The notes under the pieces are model-generated. The model was not told the origin of the DNA and made no database searches. It saw only the letters and a list, made by a program, of their open reading frames with translations. DNA of 64,000 nucleotides from Kistimonas sp964291485 (GTDB taxonomy: Bacteria > Pseudomonadota > Gammaproteobacteria > Pseudomonadales > Endozoicomonadaceae): positions 2,852,001 through 2,916,000 of the forward strand of contig OZ220224.1 of the NCBI GenBank assembly GCA_964291485.2, written 5' to 3'. Each line of letters opens with the position of its first letter. Position 1 is the stretch's first letter. The position numbers and the translations under genes were made by a program. This document shows, piece after piece, positions 36,653-47,174 of the stretch.

Positions 36653-38491
36653 ATGAGTTTGCCGTCCAGTGAAAGTATCGATGCCGTTACTGCAACCCTG
36701 GCGAAGCGCCTGGCGGATATCCGCCAGTTCATGGCACGCGAAAGCCTTGATGCGTTTATTGTCCCCTGCGCCGACCAGTTCCTGGGGGAGTACCTGGGTC
36801 CGGACGTCCAGCGTCTGCGCTGGTTGACCGGCTTTACCGGCGAAGCGGCTATCGCAGTCGTCCTGCCGGAACGGGCTGCCATTTTTGTTGATGGTCGTTT
36901 CACCGTTCAAGTCCGTCAACAAGTGCCCTCATCGCTGTTTGAATACCACCACCTGATTGAGGAACCCCACCTCAACTGGCTCAACACCATACTGCAACCG
37001 GGTGACCGGATGGGCTTTGACGCTACACTGCATACCTATAACTGGTATCAGGACGCAGTTGCCAACTTCAAAGACAAAGATATTCAACTGGTCGAGCTGG
37101 CAGAAAATCCAATCGACAAACTCTGGCATGACAGACCCGCTGCCAGTGATGCGCCCGGCATACTACTGGACGAAAAATACACCGGGCGCAGCAGTGCGGA
37201 TAAACGCCGGGTACTGTCTGAGATGTTGCAACAGAAAGGACTGGATGCCCTGGTGATCACCCAGCCCGATGCCGTCAACTGGCTGTTCAATATCCGGGGT
37301 GGCGACGTACCCTGCCTGCCTGTCGTACTTAGTTACGCGATTGTTTACCAGGATGGTAGTGCCGATCTGTTTGCACCAACCGGCAAGCTTGATAACAGCT
37401 TTTACCCACATGCCGGTGACGATGTCCGGCAGCTGGAAATCTCTACGATCGAGCATTCACTGAAACAACTCGGTGAAGACGGTGCCGATGTTCAGCTGGA
37501 TTATGAAAACAGCAATGCCTGGATTCCGCTTAACTTACTGCATTACGGTGCCCAGGTAGTCCATGGCGATGATCCCTGCATGGCCATGAAATCGATCAAA
37601 AACGCTGTCGAAATCGAGGGTATGCACCAGGCTCACCTGTATGCTGGCATTGCAACCACGAAGTTCCTGGCATGGCTGGATCGTGAAGTCGCAGCAGGTA
37701 CACCAGGGCTGGACGAAGGTGTACTCGCCGACAAGATTGAAGCCCTGCTGGAAGAACAACCCGGTTACCACGGCTGCAGTTTTGAGACCATCTCCGCCGT
37801 TGGCCCTAATGCCGCCATGTGCCATTACAATCACACCCTGACCACACCGCGCAAACTGGGTCAGGACGGACTGTACCTGATCGACAGTGGCGGCCAGTTC
37901 CCCGAAGGCACCACCGATATGACCCGCACGATCAAGGTGGGTGACGTCACCGATGAAATGTGTACCCGTTACACCCAGGTGCTACAGGGTCATATCCGGC
38001 TGGCCGCCACACCTTTCCCGAAAGGTACCCGGGGCATTCAGCTCGATACCATCGCCCGCCAGCCACTATGGCAGGCGGGTTGTGATTATGACCATGGCAC
38101 CGGTCATGGTGTCGGCCATTTCCTTGGCGTTCATGAAGCACCGCTGCGGATGTCCCCCCAAGAGGCCGAATCCCGCCTTGAGGCTGGCATGATGATCACC
38201 ATCGAACCCGGTTACTACAAGGAAGACGCTTTTGGCCTGCGGGTTGAAAACCTATATGTGGTTAAACCTTCAACGATAGCGAGTGATGTGCCCATGCTGG
38301 AAATGGAGTCACTTACCTTTGCACCGATTGACTGCCGTTTAATCAAACAGGAATTGTTAAGCACAGAAGAAATTCAATGGCTGGATGATTACCATCAGCA
38401 GGTGCGCGAGATCATTGGCTCTTATCTCAGCGATGAAGAGCTGACCTGGTTGAATCAGGTGACTCGTCCTCTAGCAGAACAGCAAGTCTGA
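36653..38491 (+). CDS. Xaa-Pro aminopeptidase, long three-domain type (M24B)
   Basis: 612 aa. Removes N-terminal residues before proline. Two creatinase-like N-terminal domains and a C-terminal pita-bread domain, the layout of eukaryotic XPNPEP1-type enzymes rather than the 440-residue E. coli PepP. Metal ligands are all present: Asp411 and Asp422 (DSGGQFPEGTTDMTRT), His485 in HGTGHGVGH, Glu518 in EPGYY and Glu532 in RVENLYV. AGGAG lies just before the ATG. Co-transcribed with the peptide symporter; a terminator follows. Confidence 0.93.
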   Translation: MSLPSSESIDAVTATLAKRLADIRQFMARESLDAFIVPCADQFLGEYLGPDVQRLRWLTGFTGEAAIAVVLPERAAIFVDGRFTVQVRQQVPSSLFEYHHLIEEPHLNWLNTILQPGDRMGFDATLHTYNWYQDAVANFKDKDIQLVELAENPIDKLWHDRPAASDAPGILLDEKYTGRSSADKRRVLSEMLQQKGLDALVITQPDAVNWLFNIRGGDVPCLPVVLSYAIVYQDGSADLFAPTGKLDNSFYPHAGDDVRQLEISTIEHSLKQLGEDGADVQLDYENSNAWIPLNLLHYGAQVVHGDDPCMAMKSIKNAVEIEGMHQAHLYAGIATTKFLAWLDREVAAGTPGLDEGVLADKIEALLEEQPGYHGCSFETISAVGPNAAMCHYNHTLTTPRKLGQDGLYLIDSGGQFPEGTTDMTRTIKVGDVTDEMCTRYTQVLQGHIRLAATPFPKGTRGIQLDTIARQPLWQAGCDYDHGTGHGVGHFLGVHEAPLRMSPQEAESRLEAGMMITIEPGYYKEDAFGLRVENLYVVKPSTIASDVPMLEMESLTFAPIDCRLIKQELLSTEEIQWLDDYHQQVREIIGSYLSDEELTWLNQVTRPLAEQQV

Positions 38492-38503
38492 TTCATAGCG
38501 TCG

Positions 38504-38527
38504 GCGGGAGTTGGATACAACTCCCGC
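38504..38527 (+). terminator. Terminator after the aminopeptidase gene
   Basis: GCGGGAGTTG/CAACTCCCGC (38504-38513 with 38518-38527), 4-nt loop, followed by TTCTATT. Confidence 0.85.
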
Positions 38528-38808
38528 TTCTATTGCTCCAGTGGCTTATTGAGAAACAAGTCGTTTTTTAGTTGTTATAACATCGAAATAGAGATAAATA
38601 ATTTTCCATAATTTTTCAAACAACAAACTGAACCCATAACAGCTGTATCATCCGATGGCTTTTTGCTTGCTTTCTAAATACAGGACCATAATCCCGCCGA
38701 AGTATTTACAACATTTCAAAAACAAATCATTTCTTCATTTTTAAACTATGGACAACTAGGCTAGCTGCTTTCTTTCTTCTTTCTTTTCAAAGTGATGGGG
38801 GCCTGTTG
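38528..38808. other. AT-rich intergenic region before the methyltransferase
   Basis: About 280 nt, clearly lower in G+C than its neighbours, with a run of TTTCTTTCTTCTTTCTTTTC close to the next gene. No coding frame, no clear promoter boxes. Confidence 0.4.
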
Positions 38809-39597
38809 ATGGATATTGTTTCCCATAACCGAATAGCCTGGAATAAAAAAGCAAGGGAAGGTAGCCGCTGGTCCAGGCCTGTAGATCCGGACATCATTGA
38901 TGCTGCACGCAAGGGCATCTGGCAGGTGATCCTGACACCCAACAAACCTGTACCGGGATCATGGTTTGACCGGATTATCAACAAACACGTTTTGTGTCTG
39001 GCATCAGGGGGTGGCCAACAAGCTCCCATACTTGCAGCAGCAGGCGCGATGGTGATCAGCCTGGACAATTCCGATATTCAGCTCGAAAAAGACCGCTATG
39101 TGGCAGAACGCGACGGGTTAAATATTGTCACCGTACAAGGTGACATGTCGGATTTATCTGAATTCAGGGATCAATCTTTTGATTTGATTTTTCATCCGGT
39201 ATCGAACCTTTTTGTCAAAGCCGTTCGTCCCGTGTGGCGTGAATGTTATCGCGTGTTGAAACCGAATGGCAGGCTGTTATCCGGCTTTGTTAATCCTGTT
39301 TTCTTTCTTTTCGACAATAAAGAAATGCAGGAAATCCACCAGTTTCATGCCAAATACGCCAGCCCGTATTCGGACCTGACAAGTCTTCCTGATGATCAGT
39401 TATCCGAGATCATCGAATCCGATACCGCTGTCCGGTTCGGGCATTCTCTGGAGGACCAGATAGGAGGCCAGATTACGGCCGGTTTTATCATTGCAGGTTT
39501 CTACGAAGATGGTTGGGATGACGCGTCAACACCACTCAATCGACTGACGCCATTACATATGGCTACGCTCGCCATAAAAAAGAACTTTTCGCTGTGA
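38809..39597 (+). CDS. Class I SAM-dependent methyltransferase, substrate unknown
   Basis: 262 aa from the ATG at 38809, with a GGGGG ribosome site seven bases upstream. Motif I is VLCLASGGGQQAP (about 61-73), an acidic SLDNSD follows at the end of beta-2, and FDLIFHPVSNLF and YRVLKPNGRLL match motifs II/III of the Methyltransf_11 family. The substrate is unclear. It stands alone after an AT-rich gap and could be of foreign origin, but codon use looks ordinary. Confidence 0.85.
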   Translation: MDIVSHNRIAWNKKAREGSRWSRPVDPDIIDAARKGIWQVILTPNKPVPGSWFDRIINKHVLCLASGGGQQAPILAAAGAMVISLDNSDIQLEKDRYVAERDGLNIVTVQGDMSDLSEFRDQSFDLIFHPVSNLFVKAVRPVWRECYRVLKPNGRLLSGFVNPVFFLFDNKEMQEIHQFHAKYASPYSDLTSLPDDQLSEIIESDTAVRFGHSLEDQIGGQITAGFIIAGFYEDGWDDASTPLNRLTPLHMATLAIKKNFSL

Positions 39598-39686
39598 GGT
39601 TCATGCTGCCGACACTCTGAATAGCAAGGTGTATTGATAAAAACAGCAACGCCATCAACCCTATTTATTCAGAATGCCTGACTAAT

Positions 39687-42600
39687 TTATTGGCCGCAGC
39701 TCTGGGATAAAACAGCCAACTCCTGGGCTGCCACCATGTACATGGCCAGCTCATCGTTGTTGCTGCCGGTCTGCAACTCACCAAGAATCCCCATCCAGCG
39801 ATCCACCAGCGGCTGATTCTCACCGATCCAGTTATCCAGACGGGCAGGCAGGTCACCCGATGCCTGTTGCATATTCAGCAGCGCCACGGTCAGCGAGCGT
39901 TGCTGGAACGACAGTTCATCCCGCACACTCTCACGGGCCAGCGACTGCCAGTGGTTCCCCACATCCAGTCGATTCAGTTCCTGGTAGAACCAGTTCAACT
40001 CCAGCCTGTCACCCACTGCAAAGAACATCGCAGCCACTCGCTCCAGCGGCTGACCAATCTGTTCGGCGGCCTGGATAATCGACAGGAAGCTGAACATATT
40101 GCGCAGCCCGGCAATCACCCTTGCCAAGGCTTCAGGAACGCCCTGCTGGGTATATTCCCTGACGCCTTCTTCCCAGCGGTTGCGCATAGCGCCGCTGAGC
40201 AGCGTATCGTGCACTTTCATCAGCACCTGGATGCGGGAACCATAATAATCCACCGCTTCTCTGGCTGGGCGTTCGTGCACTTCAACGCGCAGCAACCAGC
40301 GCGTTGCTCGACGGAGCAAGCGCAGGAATTCCATCATCATCCGCTGCTGCAGCGTGGCATCAAGCTGATAATCCAGCTGCTCAATCTGCTGCCAGTAGTT
40401 TTCCATGCCAAAAATATCACGGGCAATCACAAAGGCTCTGGCAATGGCAGCCGCGTTAGATCCTGTCGACTGCTGCATGCGGTTTATGAACGTAATACCC
40501 ATGGTATTGATGATGCTGTTGGCAACCTGAGTCGCGACAATTTCGCGCCGCAGGCGGTGGTTCTGGATCGCATCGCCAAACTGTTCCACCAGCGTGGCAG
40601 GGAAAGCTGTTGTTACCGCCTGTGCCAGGTAGTCATCATCCGGCACGCGGGAGTCCACAAGCTGTTCTTTCAGGTCTGCCTTGCTGTAGGAAATCAACAC
40701 CGAAAGTTCCGGACGTGTTAAGCCCGCATTCGCGGCAATACGCTCATTCAAGCCTTCATCATCCGGCAGGTATTCAATAGCACGATCCAGCTTTCCCTGG
40801 GACTCCAGGTAATGAATGAAACGTTTGTATTCTTCCATCTTTTCCTGGGCTTCGAGTTCGGCCAGGGAAATCGCCTGCGCCTGACGATAGTTATTGCCAA
40901 GCACAAGATCAGAGACTTCTTCGGTCATGGACTCCAGCAATACATCCCGTTGCTTACGGGTCATGTCACCGCGAGCCACAACTTCATTGAGCAGAATCTT
41001 GATATTAACCTCATGATCCGAACAGTCGACCCCGCCGGCATTATCAATGAAGTCCGTATTCATTTTTCCGCCCTTGAGAGCGAAATCGACCCGGCCCAGC
41101 TGTGTCAGCCCGAGGTTGCCACCTTCACCGACAACCCGGCAATTAAGCTCATCACCGTTGATACGCAGAGTGTCATTGGCACGGTCACCTGCATCTGCAT
41201 GGGATTCAACACTGGCTTTAACATAAGTGCCAATGCCGCCATTCCAGATAAGATCAATGGGCGCACGAAGAATGGCACTGATCAATTCCGTTGGTGTCAG
41301 GCGCTTTTCACTGATACCAAAACAAGTCTGCATCTGTGGTGTGATCTCAATGCTCTTGGCGCTCCGTGAAAAGACGCCGCCACCTTCTGAAATCAGTGAC
41401 TTTTCATAATCTTCCCAGCTGGAGCGGGGCAGATCGAAGAGACGTTTACGCTCTTGCCATGAGGCCGCCGCATCAGGATTCGGATCCACAAAGATATGCA
41501 GATGGTTGAATGCCGCCACCAGCGCAAGGGACTGAGAGAGCAGCATACCGTTGCCAAAAACATCACCGCTCATATCACCAATGGCAACGACGCTGACACG
41601 ATCTTTCTGAACATTGATGCCCTGCTCCCGGAAATGACGTTGTACCGAAACCCAGGCACCTTTGGCGGTAATGCCCATCTTCTTATGGTCATAACCGGCA
41701 CTGCCGCCGGAGGCAAAAGCATCACCAAGCCAGAAGCCGTAGCTTTCCGCAATTCCGTTTGCTATATCGGAGAATGTCGCCGTTCCCTTATCCGCAGCAA
41801 CCACCAGATAGTAATCATCCTCATCGTGACGAATGACGCGGTCGGGATAAACCACTTCACCGTTCACCAGATTATCTGTGACATCCAGCAAGGCCTGGAT
41901 GAAAATCTTATAGCAGGCAATCCCCTCCGCCATAATGGCATCACGGTCACCCGAAGGCAGATGCTTGGGTACAAACCCGCCTTTGGCGCCAACAGGCACT
42001 ATGACCGAGTTCTTCACCTGCTGCGCCTTGACCAACCCCAGCACTTCTGTCCGGAAATCTTCCACCCGGTCTGACCAACGCAGTCCGCCTCTGGCCACCT
42101 TTCCCCCTCTCAGGTGGACGCCTTCAACCCGTGGAGAATACACAAAGATCTCAAACATTGGTGCGGGTTTGGGAATATCGGGAATCGCCATCGGAGAAAA
42201 CTTGAGCGCCATATAGTCCAGCGGTTCGCCCTGATTATTATGGCAATAGAAGCTGGTACGCAAAGTAGCGCAAATGACATCTACAAATCGTCTCAGAATA
42301 CGATCCTGACTCAGCACACTGACCTGCTCAAGGTCTTCATAAATGGACTGACGAATGGTTTGTTCACGGGAATTACGCTCTGTCTGCCCAAGCTCAAGAT
42401 CAGGATCAAATCGGGTTTTGAACAGGTCCAGCAACTGACGGGTAATCGCAATATTGCTGTAAAGCGTTTCAGCGATGTAATGCTGACTGAAGCCAAACCG
42501 GATCTGTTTCAGGTAACGGGCATAGGCGCGGAACATCATCACTTCACGCCATTCCATACCTGCAGCGAGAACCAGCCGGTTAAACAGGTCATTCTCTGCC

Positions 42601-44534
42601 TGCCGGTACCACAGTTTCCGGAAAGCATTCTGGAACAGGCTCGCCACTTTCTGGATATCCACGTCGCCTGAAGCCTGTGAAAAATCCAGGGAAAAATCAT
42701 GCAACCAGATGGCGTCGCCAGAAGATTTGCGGATGGTATAAGGGTATTCACCCACGACCTTCAGCCCAAGGTTTTCGAGAATGGGAATCTGGTCTGCCAG
42801 AGGTAACGCTTCGCCAAAGTGAAATACCTTGAAGTGCAACCGGTGATCCTGGTCCATCGGCCGGTGGAAACTCATGGCAAGGGGATTGTCAGCATTCAGC
42901 TTACGAATATGTTCAACATCAGCCACCGCCAACAGTGGGCTGAATACTTCCTTATAACCCGCAGAAAAACCCTTTGCGAAATCCTTGATCAAGCGGTTAC
43001 CCAGCACTTCACCCCGGGCTTCCAGTACCGCTTCCTTGAACTCATCCTCCCAGGTATTAGCTGCACGGATGATTTCATCTGTGATGACCTGCTGATTGAT
43101 CTGGGCTTCACCGGACGGCGCCAGACGTAAGACAAAATGCACACGCGCAAGCGTAGATTCAGAGAAATAGGTGGTGAATTCACTGTCCATGGCATTGAGG
43201 CGACGACAGAGAATCTCCTCCATGCGATGTCTCAGTTCAGTGCTATAAACTTCCCTCGGTACATACACCAGCACCGAGCAGAACAGGCCATTACGGTCCC
43301 GGCGGATAAACACCCGAATCCGGTTGCGTTCCTGTATTTTGAGAATACCGATTGCAGTATGGAATAACTGCTTCAACGGCATCTGGAACAGTTCTTCGCG
43401 GGGCAAGACCTCAAGGATCTGGGCCAGTTCTTTACCGTGATGGGTACTTGGATCGAGTCCTGAGCGAGCCGTGATTGCAGCCATTTTCCTGCGCAGTACC
43501 GGAATCCGCCAGGGACTTTCCTTATAAACCGGCGAGGTATAAAGCCCCATGATTCGGCTCTCGCCGGTCACATTTCCCTTCTCATCAAAGCGCTTGATAA
43601 TGACAAAATCCGGGTAAGCAGGCCTGTGCACACTGGAACGGAAAGCCGCTTTACCAAAAGAAAGCACCGTCTTATCGGTAAAGAAATCCCTGTCGATATA
43701 GGGTTCCGCCGTATCACTGGTATTTTCATCAGTACGACGCGGCCGTAACAAGCCTATACGGGATTCCATGGGCTTGCGGATCCGACGCTGGCCTTCTTCG
43801 TTACGGACTTCCACTTCTTCATAGGCCAGAAAGGTAAACTTGTTATCCAGCAACCAGTTCAGGTAGGCGATGGTTTCAGTGACTTCCTCGTTCTGAGGCA
43901 TCGCTGACAGCTCTTCCACAAGCCCCTTGACCTTGGCACAGATGGGGCGGTACCCGCTGACGGCCAACTTCACGTCAGATAGAACAGCTTCCATATCCAT
44001 CCTGAGGGATTCCAGCTCATCAGGGCTTTCCAGACGATCCACTTCGATGTAAACGAATGCCTCGCGCCGTGCCGTACCATTATCGCGGTTGATCGTACTG
44101 GTTGGTGCCAGGCTCATCATCTGATGCTGGTCATCTCGAGTAATCAGCGCCACGCCATTACGGATATGGTGAATGGTTGAGCCGCGTTCGTTCAGACGCA
44201 TACGCAGAGAATCAACGATGAACGGCATGTCCGGGTGCACCAGCTGAACAATCGTGTGCGTTGAATGCCAGCCATGATGTTCATGATCAGGATTGAAGAC
44301 ATCCACCCGGGGCGCCTTGAAATCATGGTCTTGAAGAAACCGCCAGAAAGCTAGCGTACAGCCGGAAAGATCCCGTTGACGGTATGACTTAAGGTCATCC
44401 ATTGACGTGATATTAAAGAAAATCTCCAGAAAGGCCGTAAAACTCGAAGACTGCTCACTGGCAATATGACTGGACAACTCCTTGCCCAGTGCAGCAACAA
44501 ACTCCTGTTTATTATCGGCGTACAGATGGCTCAT
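39687..44534 (-). CDS. gdhB: NAD-specific glutamate dehydrogenase, 180-kDa class
   Basis: 1615 aa from the ATG at 44534. Oxidatively deaminates glutamate to 2-oxoglutarate with NAD, mainly catabolic. This is the very large class known in Pseudomonas and Streptomyces: long N-terminal ACT-like regulatory part, then the catalytic core with VPVGAKGGFVPK and the NAD-binding GDMSGDVFGNGMLLS, then a long helical C-terminal domain. gdhB facing the moxR operon is also the Pseudomonas arrangement. No frame breaks over 4.8 kb. Confidence 0.95.
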   Translation of the reverse strand: MSHLYADNKQEFVAALGKELSSHIASEQSSSFTAFLEIFFNITSMDDLKSYRQRDLSGCTLAFWRFLQDHDFKAPRVDVFNPDHEHHGWHSTHTIVQLVHPDMPFIVDSLRMRLNERGSTIHHIRNGVALITRDDQHQMMSLAPTSTINRDNGTARREAFVYIEVDRLESPDELESLRMDMEAVLSDVKLAVSGYRPICAKVKGLVEELSAMPQNEEVTETIAYLNWLLDNKFTFLAYEEVEVRNEEGQRRIRKPMESRIGLLRPRRTDENTSDTAEPYIDRDFFTDKTVLSFGKAAFRSSVHRPAYPDFVIIKRFDEKGNVTGESRIMGLYTSPVYKESPWRIPVLRRKMAAITARSGLDPSTHHGKELAQILEVLPREELFQMPLKQLFHTAIGILKIQERNRIRVFIRRDRNGLFCSVLVYVPREVYSTELRHRMEEILCRRLNAMDSEFTTYFSESTLARVHFVLRLAPSGEAQINQQVITDEIIRAANTWEDEFKEAVLEARGEVLGNRLIKDFAKGFSAGYKEVFSPLLAVADVEHIRKLNADNPLAMSFHRPMDQDHRLHFKVFHFGEALPLADQIPILENLGLKVVGEYPYTIRKSSGDAIWLHDFSLDFSQASGDVDIQKVASLFQNAFRKLWYRQAENDLFNRLVLAAGMEWREVMMFRAYARYLKQIRFGFSQHYIAETLYSNIAITRQLLDLFKTRFDPDLELGQTERNSREQTIRQSIYEDLEQVSVLSQDRILRRFVDVICATLRTSFYCHNNQGEPLDYMALKFSPMAIPDIPKPAPMFEIFVYSPRVEGVHLRGGKVARGGLRWSDRVEDFRTEVLGLVKAQQVKNSVIVPVGAKGGFVPKHLPSGDRDAIMAEGIACYKIFIQALLDVTDNLVNGEVVYPDRVIRHDEDDYYLVVAADKGTATFSDIANGIAESYGFWLGDAFASGGSAGYDHKKMGITAKGAWVSVQRHFREQGINVQKDRVSVVAIGDMSGDVFGNGMLLSQSLALVAAFNHLHIFVDPNPDAAASWQERKRLFDLPRSSWEDYEKSLISEGGGVFSRSAKSIEITPQMQTCFGISEKRLTPTELISAILRAPIDLIWNGGIGTYVKASVESHADAGDRANDTLRINGDELNCRVVGEGGNLGLTQLGRVDFALKGGKMNTDFIDNAGGVDCSDHEVNIKILLNEVVARGDMTRKQRDVLLESMTEEVSDLVLGNNYRQAQAISLAELEAQEKMEEYKRFIHYLESQGKLDRAIEYLPDDEGLNERIAANAGLTRPELSVLISYSKADLKEQLVDSRVPDDDYLAQAVTTAFPATLVEQFGDAIQNHRLRREIVATQVANSIINTMGITFINRMQQSTGSNAAAIARAFVIARDIFGMENYWQQIEQLDYQLDATLQQRMMMEFLRLLRRATRWLLRVEVHERPAREAVDYYGSRIQVLMKVHDTLLSGAMRNRWEEGVREYTQQGVPEALARVIAGLRNMFSFLSIIQAAEQIGQPLERVAAMFFAVGDRLELNWFYQELNRLDVGNHWQSLARESVRDELSFQQRSLTVALLNMQQASGDLPARLDNWIGENQPLVDRWMGILGELQTGSNNDELAMYMVAAQELAVLSQSCGQ

Positions 44535-44746
44535 ACAACTCAATCCCTGATCAGTGGCACGCTACAGAAAATTATATAGCCTGCAACAATGGCCAGCGGT
44601 TTTTGCGGGACTTATGTACACTAAATGGAACTTTTCCGTCATTCTGTTGTCAGAAATGGCTAAGACTTGAAAATTCTGCCCGCGGGACACATTAAAAAGG
44701 TATTCCGCGCTTCAACCATCTACAGGCACCATTTACAGGAAAACGC

Positions 44747-45712
44747 ATGTCGATGTCGCCCTTCACAGCCCTGAACCAACTCAACGACTACCTCAGCAAG
44801 GTCATTATCGGCCAGGAGCACCTGCTGGAACGCCTGCTCATCGCCCTGCTCGCCGATGGCCATCTACTGGTCGAAGGTGCGCCGGGCCTTGCAAAGACCA
44901 AGGCTATCAAGGATCTCGCCCGCGGGCTGGAGGCCGAATTCCAGCGCATCCAGTTCACGCCAGACCTGCTGCCGGCAGATATCACCGGAACAGAAATCTA
45001 TCGCCCCGAAGACGGTAGTTTCCGGTTTCAGCAGGGACCAGTGTTCAACAACCTGGTACTGGCGGATGAAATCAACCGGGCGCCCGCGAAGGTACAGTCC
45101 GCCCTGCTGGAAGCGATGGCGGAGCAACAGGTCAGCGTCGGCGGCACCACACACAAATTGCCGTCACTGTTCATGGTCATGGCGACCCAGAATCCGATAG
45201 AGCAGGAAGGCACTTATCCGTTACCAGAGGCTCAGCTCGACCGATTTCTGATGCATGTGCGGATCAGCTATCCGGACATGGCTTCTGAAAAAGCCATTCT
45301 GCAGCTGGCCCGTGGCGAAGCCCTGCATCAGGATATCCAGCCACCAGCCCATATCGCTCAGGAAACCATTTTTGCGGCTCGCCGCGCAGTGCTGGAGCTG
45401 CACATGGATCCGGCGGTTGAGGATTACATCGTCCAGCTTATTGATGCCACCCGCCGTCCCGGCGCTTACCGGGAAGAACTGGGTAACTGGCTCGACTACG
45501 GTGCCTCTCCCCGCGGCACCATTGCTCTGGATCGCTGTGCCCGCGCCCACGCCTGGCTGAATGGCAAGGATTTCGTCAGTCCGGACAATGTGCAGGCTAT
45601 CGCCCATGATGTGTTGCGCCACCGGATCATCCCCAGCTATGAGGCGGAAGCGGAAGGCGTCACCACTGACCAGATTATCGACCAGCTATTGGCCCGGGTT
45701 GCCGTATCCTGA
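44747..45712 (+). CDS. moxR: MoxR-family AAA+ ATPase
   Basis: 321 aa. Walker A GAPGLAKT (44-51), Walker B LADEIN (105-110), sensor ATQNP followed by GTYPLPEAQLDRF. MoxR ATPases act as chaperones for partner proteins with VWA domains, here encoded in the same operon. AGGA lies 6 nt upstream of the ATG. First gene of a six-gene operon (moxR, DUF58, DUF4381, VWA, VWA-TPR, BatD). It is divergent from gdhB. Confidence 0.94.
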   Translation: MSMSPFTALNQLNDYLSKVIIGQEHLLERLLIALLADGHLLVEGAPGLAKTKAIKDLARGLEAEFQRIQFTPDLLPADITGTEIYRPEDGSFRFQQGPVFNNLVLADEINRAPAKVQSALLEAMAEQQVSVGGTTHKLPSLFMVMATQNPIEQEGTYPLPEAQLDRFLMHVRISYPDMASEKAILQLARGEALHQDIQPPAHIAQETIFAARRAVLELHMDPAVEDYIVQLIDATRRPGAYREELGNWLDYGASPRGTIALDRCARAHAWLNGKDFVSPDNVQAIAHDVLRHRIIPSYEAEAEGVTTDQIIDQLLARVAVS

Positions 45713-45726
45713 GCGGAGGACGCTTG

Positions 45727-46677
45727 ATGAGCGGCGCTTACACAAGTCTTGAGGAACTGGCCCGGCTGCATGTTTCCGCCCGCCGGCTGCCCAGCCTGCG
45801 GCAGGGAACAGCTCAAGCCCAGCAAAGTGGCGGGCATGCCTCCCGCCTTCGCGGCCGGGGCATGGATTTTGATGAGTTCCGGAGTTACCAGCCCGGCGAT
45901 GACATCCGCACCATTGACTGGCGGGTCACGGCACGGTCCGGCAAACCTCACACCAAGGTATTTCGTGAAGAACGAGAAAAACCGGTCTTCTTCCTGTTGG
46001 ATCAAGGGCAGTCCCTGTTCTTTGGCAGCCAACTGAATTTCAAATCCGTGACTGCGGCAGAAACCCTCGCGTTACTGGCTTGGCAGGCATTGCATCGTGG
46101 TGACCGGGTGGGAGGTTTTCTCTATAACGATACGGAACACCATGAATTTAAACCACGACGGGACAAGAAAGCCGTTCTTCGGCTGCTACAACAGGCAACT
46201 GACATGAACCTCGCCTTGAACCTTAAGCCGGTTGCCAAGACTGCTGATGACAACACGCTGGTACATGCTCTGCGTCAAACCCGTCGAATTGTGAAACCCG
46301 GTTCATTAATCGTGATAATCAGTGATTTCCAATCTCTGGATGATCGTTGCCAGCGTCAACTCTCTCTGCTTCACCGACACAGTGAGGTACTTGCCATCCA
46401 GGTTCAGGACCCCATGGAATCCAACCTGCCACGGGATGGTCTGTATACCATTACCGACGGCATCCGAAGCCGTCAGCTGGATACCCGCTCGACACAGAAT
46501 CGAACCCAGTATGCCCAGGAAGCCACATCCAGGCAGGAACATCTGCAAAACACGATGAACCGATTGCATATCCCTCTCCTCTCGCTGAATGCTGCGTTAC
46601 CGACCGACAAGCAACTGTTCGCGGTTCTGCAGGGCACTCCGACACCTCGTCGACGTCAGGCGGAGGATACCCGGTGA
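45727..46677 (+). CDS. DUF58 protein of the MoxR operon
   Basis: 316 aa from the ATG at 45727 with GGAGG seven bases upstream. The DUF58 signature is RGRGMDFDEFRSYQPGDDIRTIDW-type and is split here by ordinary residues only. The rest has a VWA-like fold (FFLLDQGQS, VIISDFQSLDD), though the MIDAS serines look degenerate. A usual partner of MoxR ATPases. Overlaps the next gene (GTGA). Confidence 0.9.
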   Translation: MSGAYTSLEELARLHVSARRLPSLRQGTAQAQQSGGHASRLRGRGMDFDEFRSYQPGDDIRTIDWRVTARSGKPHTKVFREEREKPVFFLLDQGQSLFFGSQLNFKSVTAAETLALLAWQALHRGDRVGGFLYNDTEHHEFKPRRDKKAVLRLLQQATDMNLALNLKPVAKTADDNTLVHALRQTRRIVKPGSLIVIISDFQSLDDRCQRQLSLLHRHSEVLAIQVQDPMESNLPRDGLYTITDGIRSRQLDTRSTQNRTQYAQEATSRQEHLQNTMNRLHIPLLSLNAALPTDKQLFAVLQGTPTPRRRQAEDTR

Positions 46678-47174
46678 ATCCAACGGATCCCCTTCAGCAA
46701 GCGCTGGAAGCACTCCGCCCCAACCATTTGCCCGATCCGGTGATCTGGTGGCCACCAGCCCCCGGATGGTGGCTGGCAGCGTGCATTCTTCTGGCTGGTG
46801 TCGTGACAGCCGCGTTCCTGCTGTACCGCCACTATAGCCGCAACCGCTATCGCCGGGCGGCGCTAAAGGAAAGCGAGCATATCGCCGCCTGCCTGGACAA
46901 CAACGAAGACAGCCATGCACTGGTCAGCGACCTCAACCGCCTGCTGAAACGGGTAGCGCTATCCGCCTGGCCACGGGAAACCGTTGCCGCCCTGCACGGC
47001 AATGAGTGGCTTGATTTTCTTGATAAAACCTCTCGTTCCAACGATTTCACAACCGGGCCGGGGCAGGTCTTTGGCGATGCACGCTTTTCACCCGGAGAGC
47101 ACGCTCTCAGCCAAAGCGAAATCGATCAACTTCAGCGTCTGGTTAACCGCTGGATAAGGAAACACCATGTTTGA
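46674..47174 (+). CDS. DUF4381 membrane protein
   Basis: 166 aa with a GTG start overlapping the DUF58 stop and GGAGG seven bases upstream. Starts with a Pro/Trp-rich stretch (LPDPVIWWPPAPGWW), then one membrane segment (about 33-53), then a cytoplasmic helical domain. DUF4381 proteins occur only in MoxR/Bat operons; their role is not known. Overlaps the next gene by 8 nt. Confidence 0.85.
   Translation: MNPTDPLQQALEALRPNHLPDPVIWWPPAPGWWLAACILLAGVVTAAFLLYRHYSRNRYRRAALKESEHIAACLDNNEDSHALVSDLNRLLKRVALSAWPRETVAALHGNEWLDFLDKTSRSNDFTTGPGQVFGDARFSPGEHALSQSEIDQLQRLVNRWIRKHHV

Noticed and set aside
39867..40721. A 284-codon plus-strand frame opposite gdhB, and several more up to 43367
   Set aside because: They are antisense to a fully conserved 1615-codon gene. 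Long shadow frames are common opposite GC-rich coding sequence.
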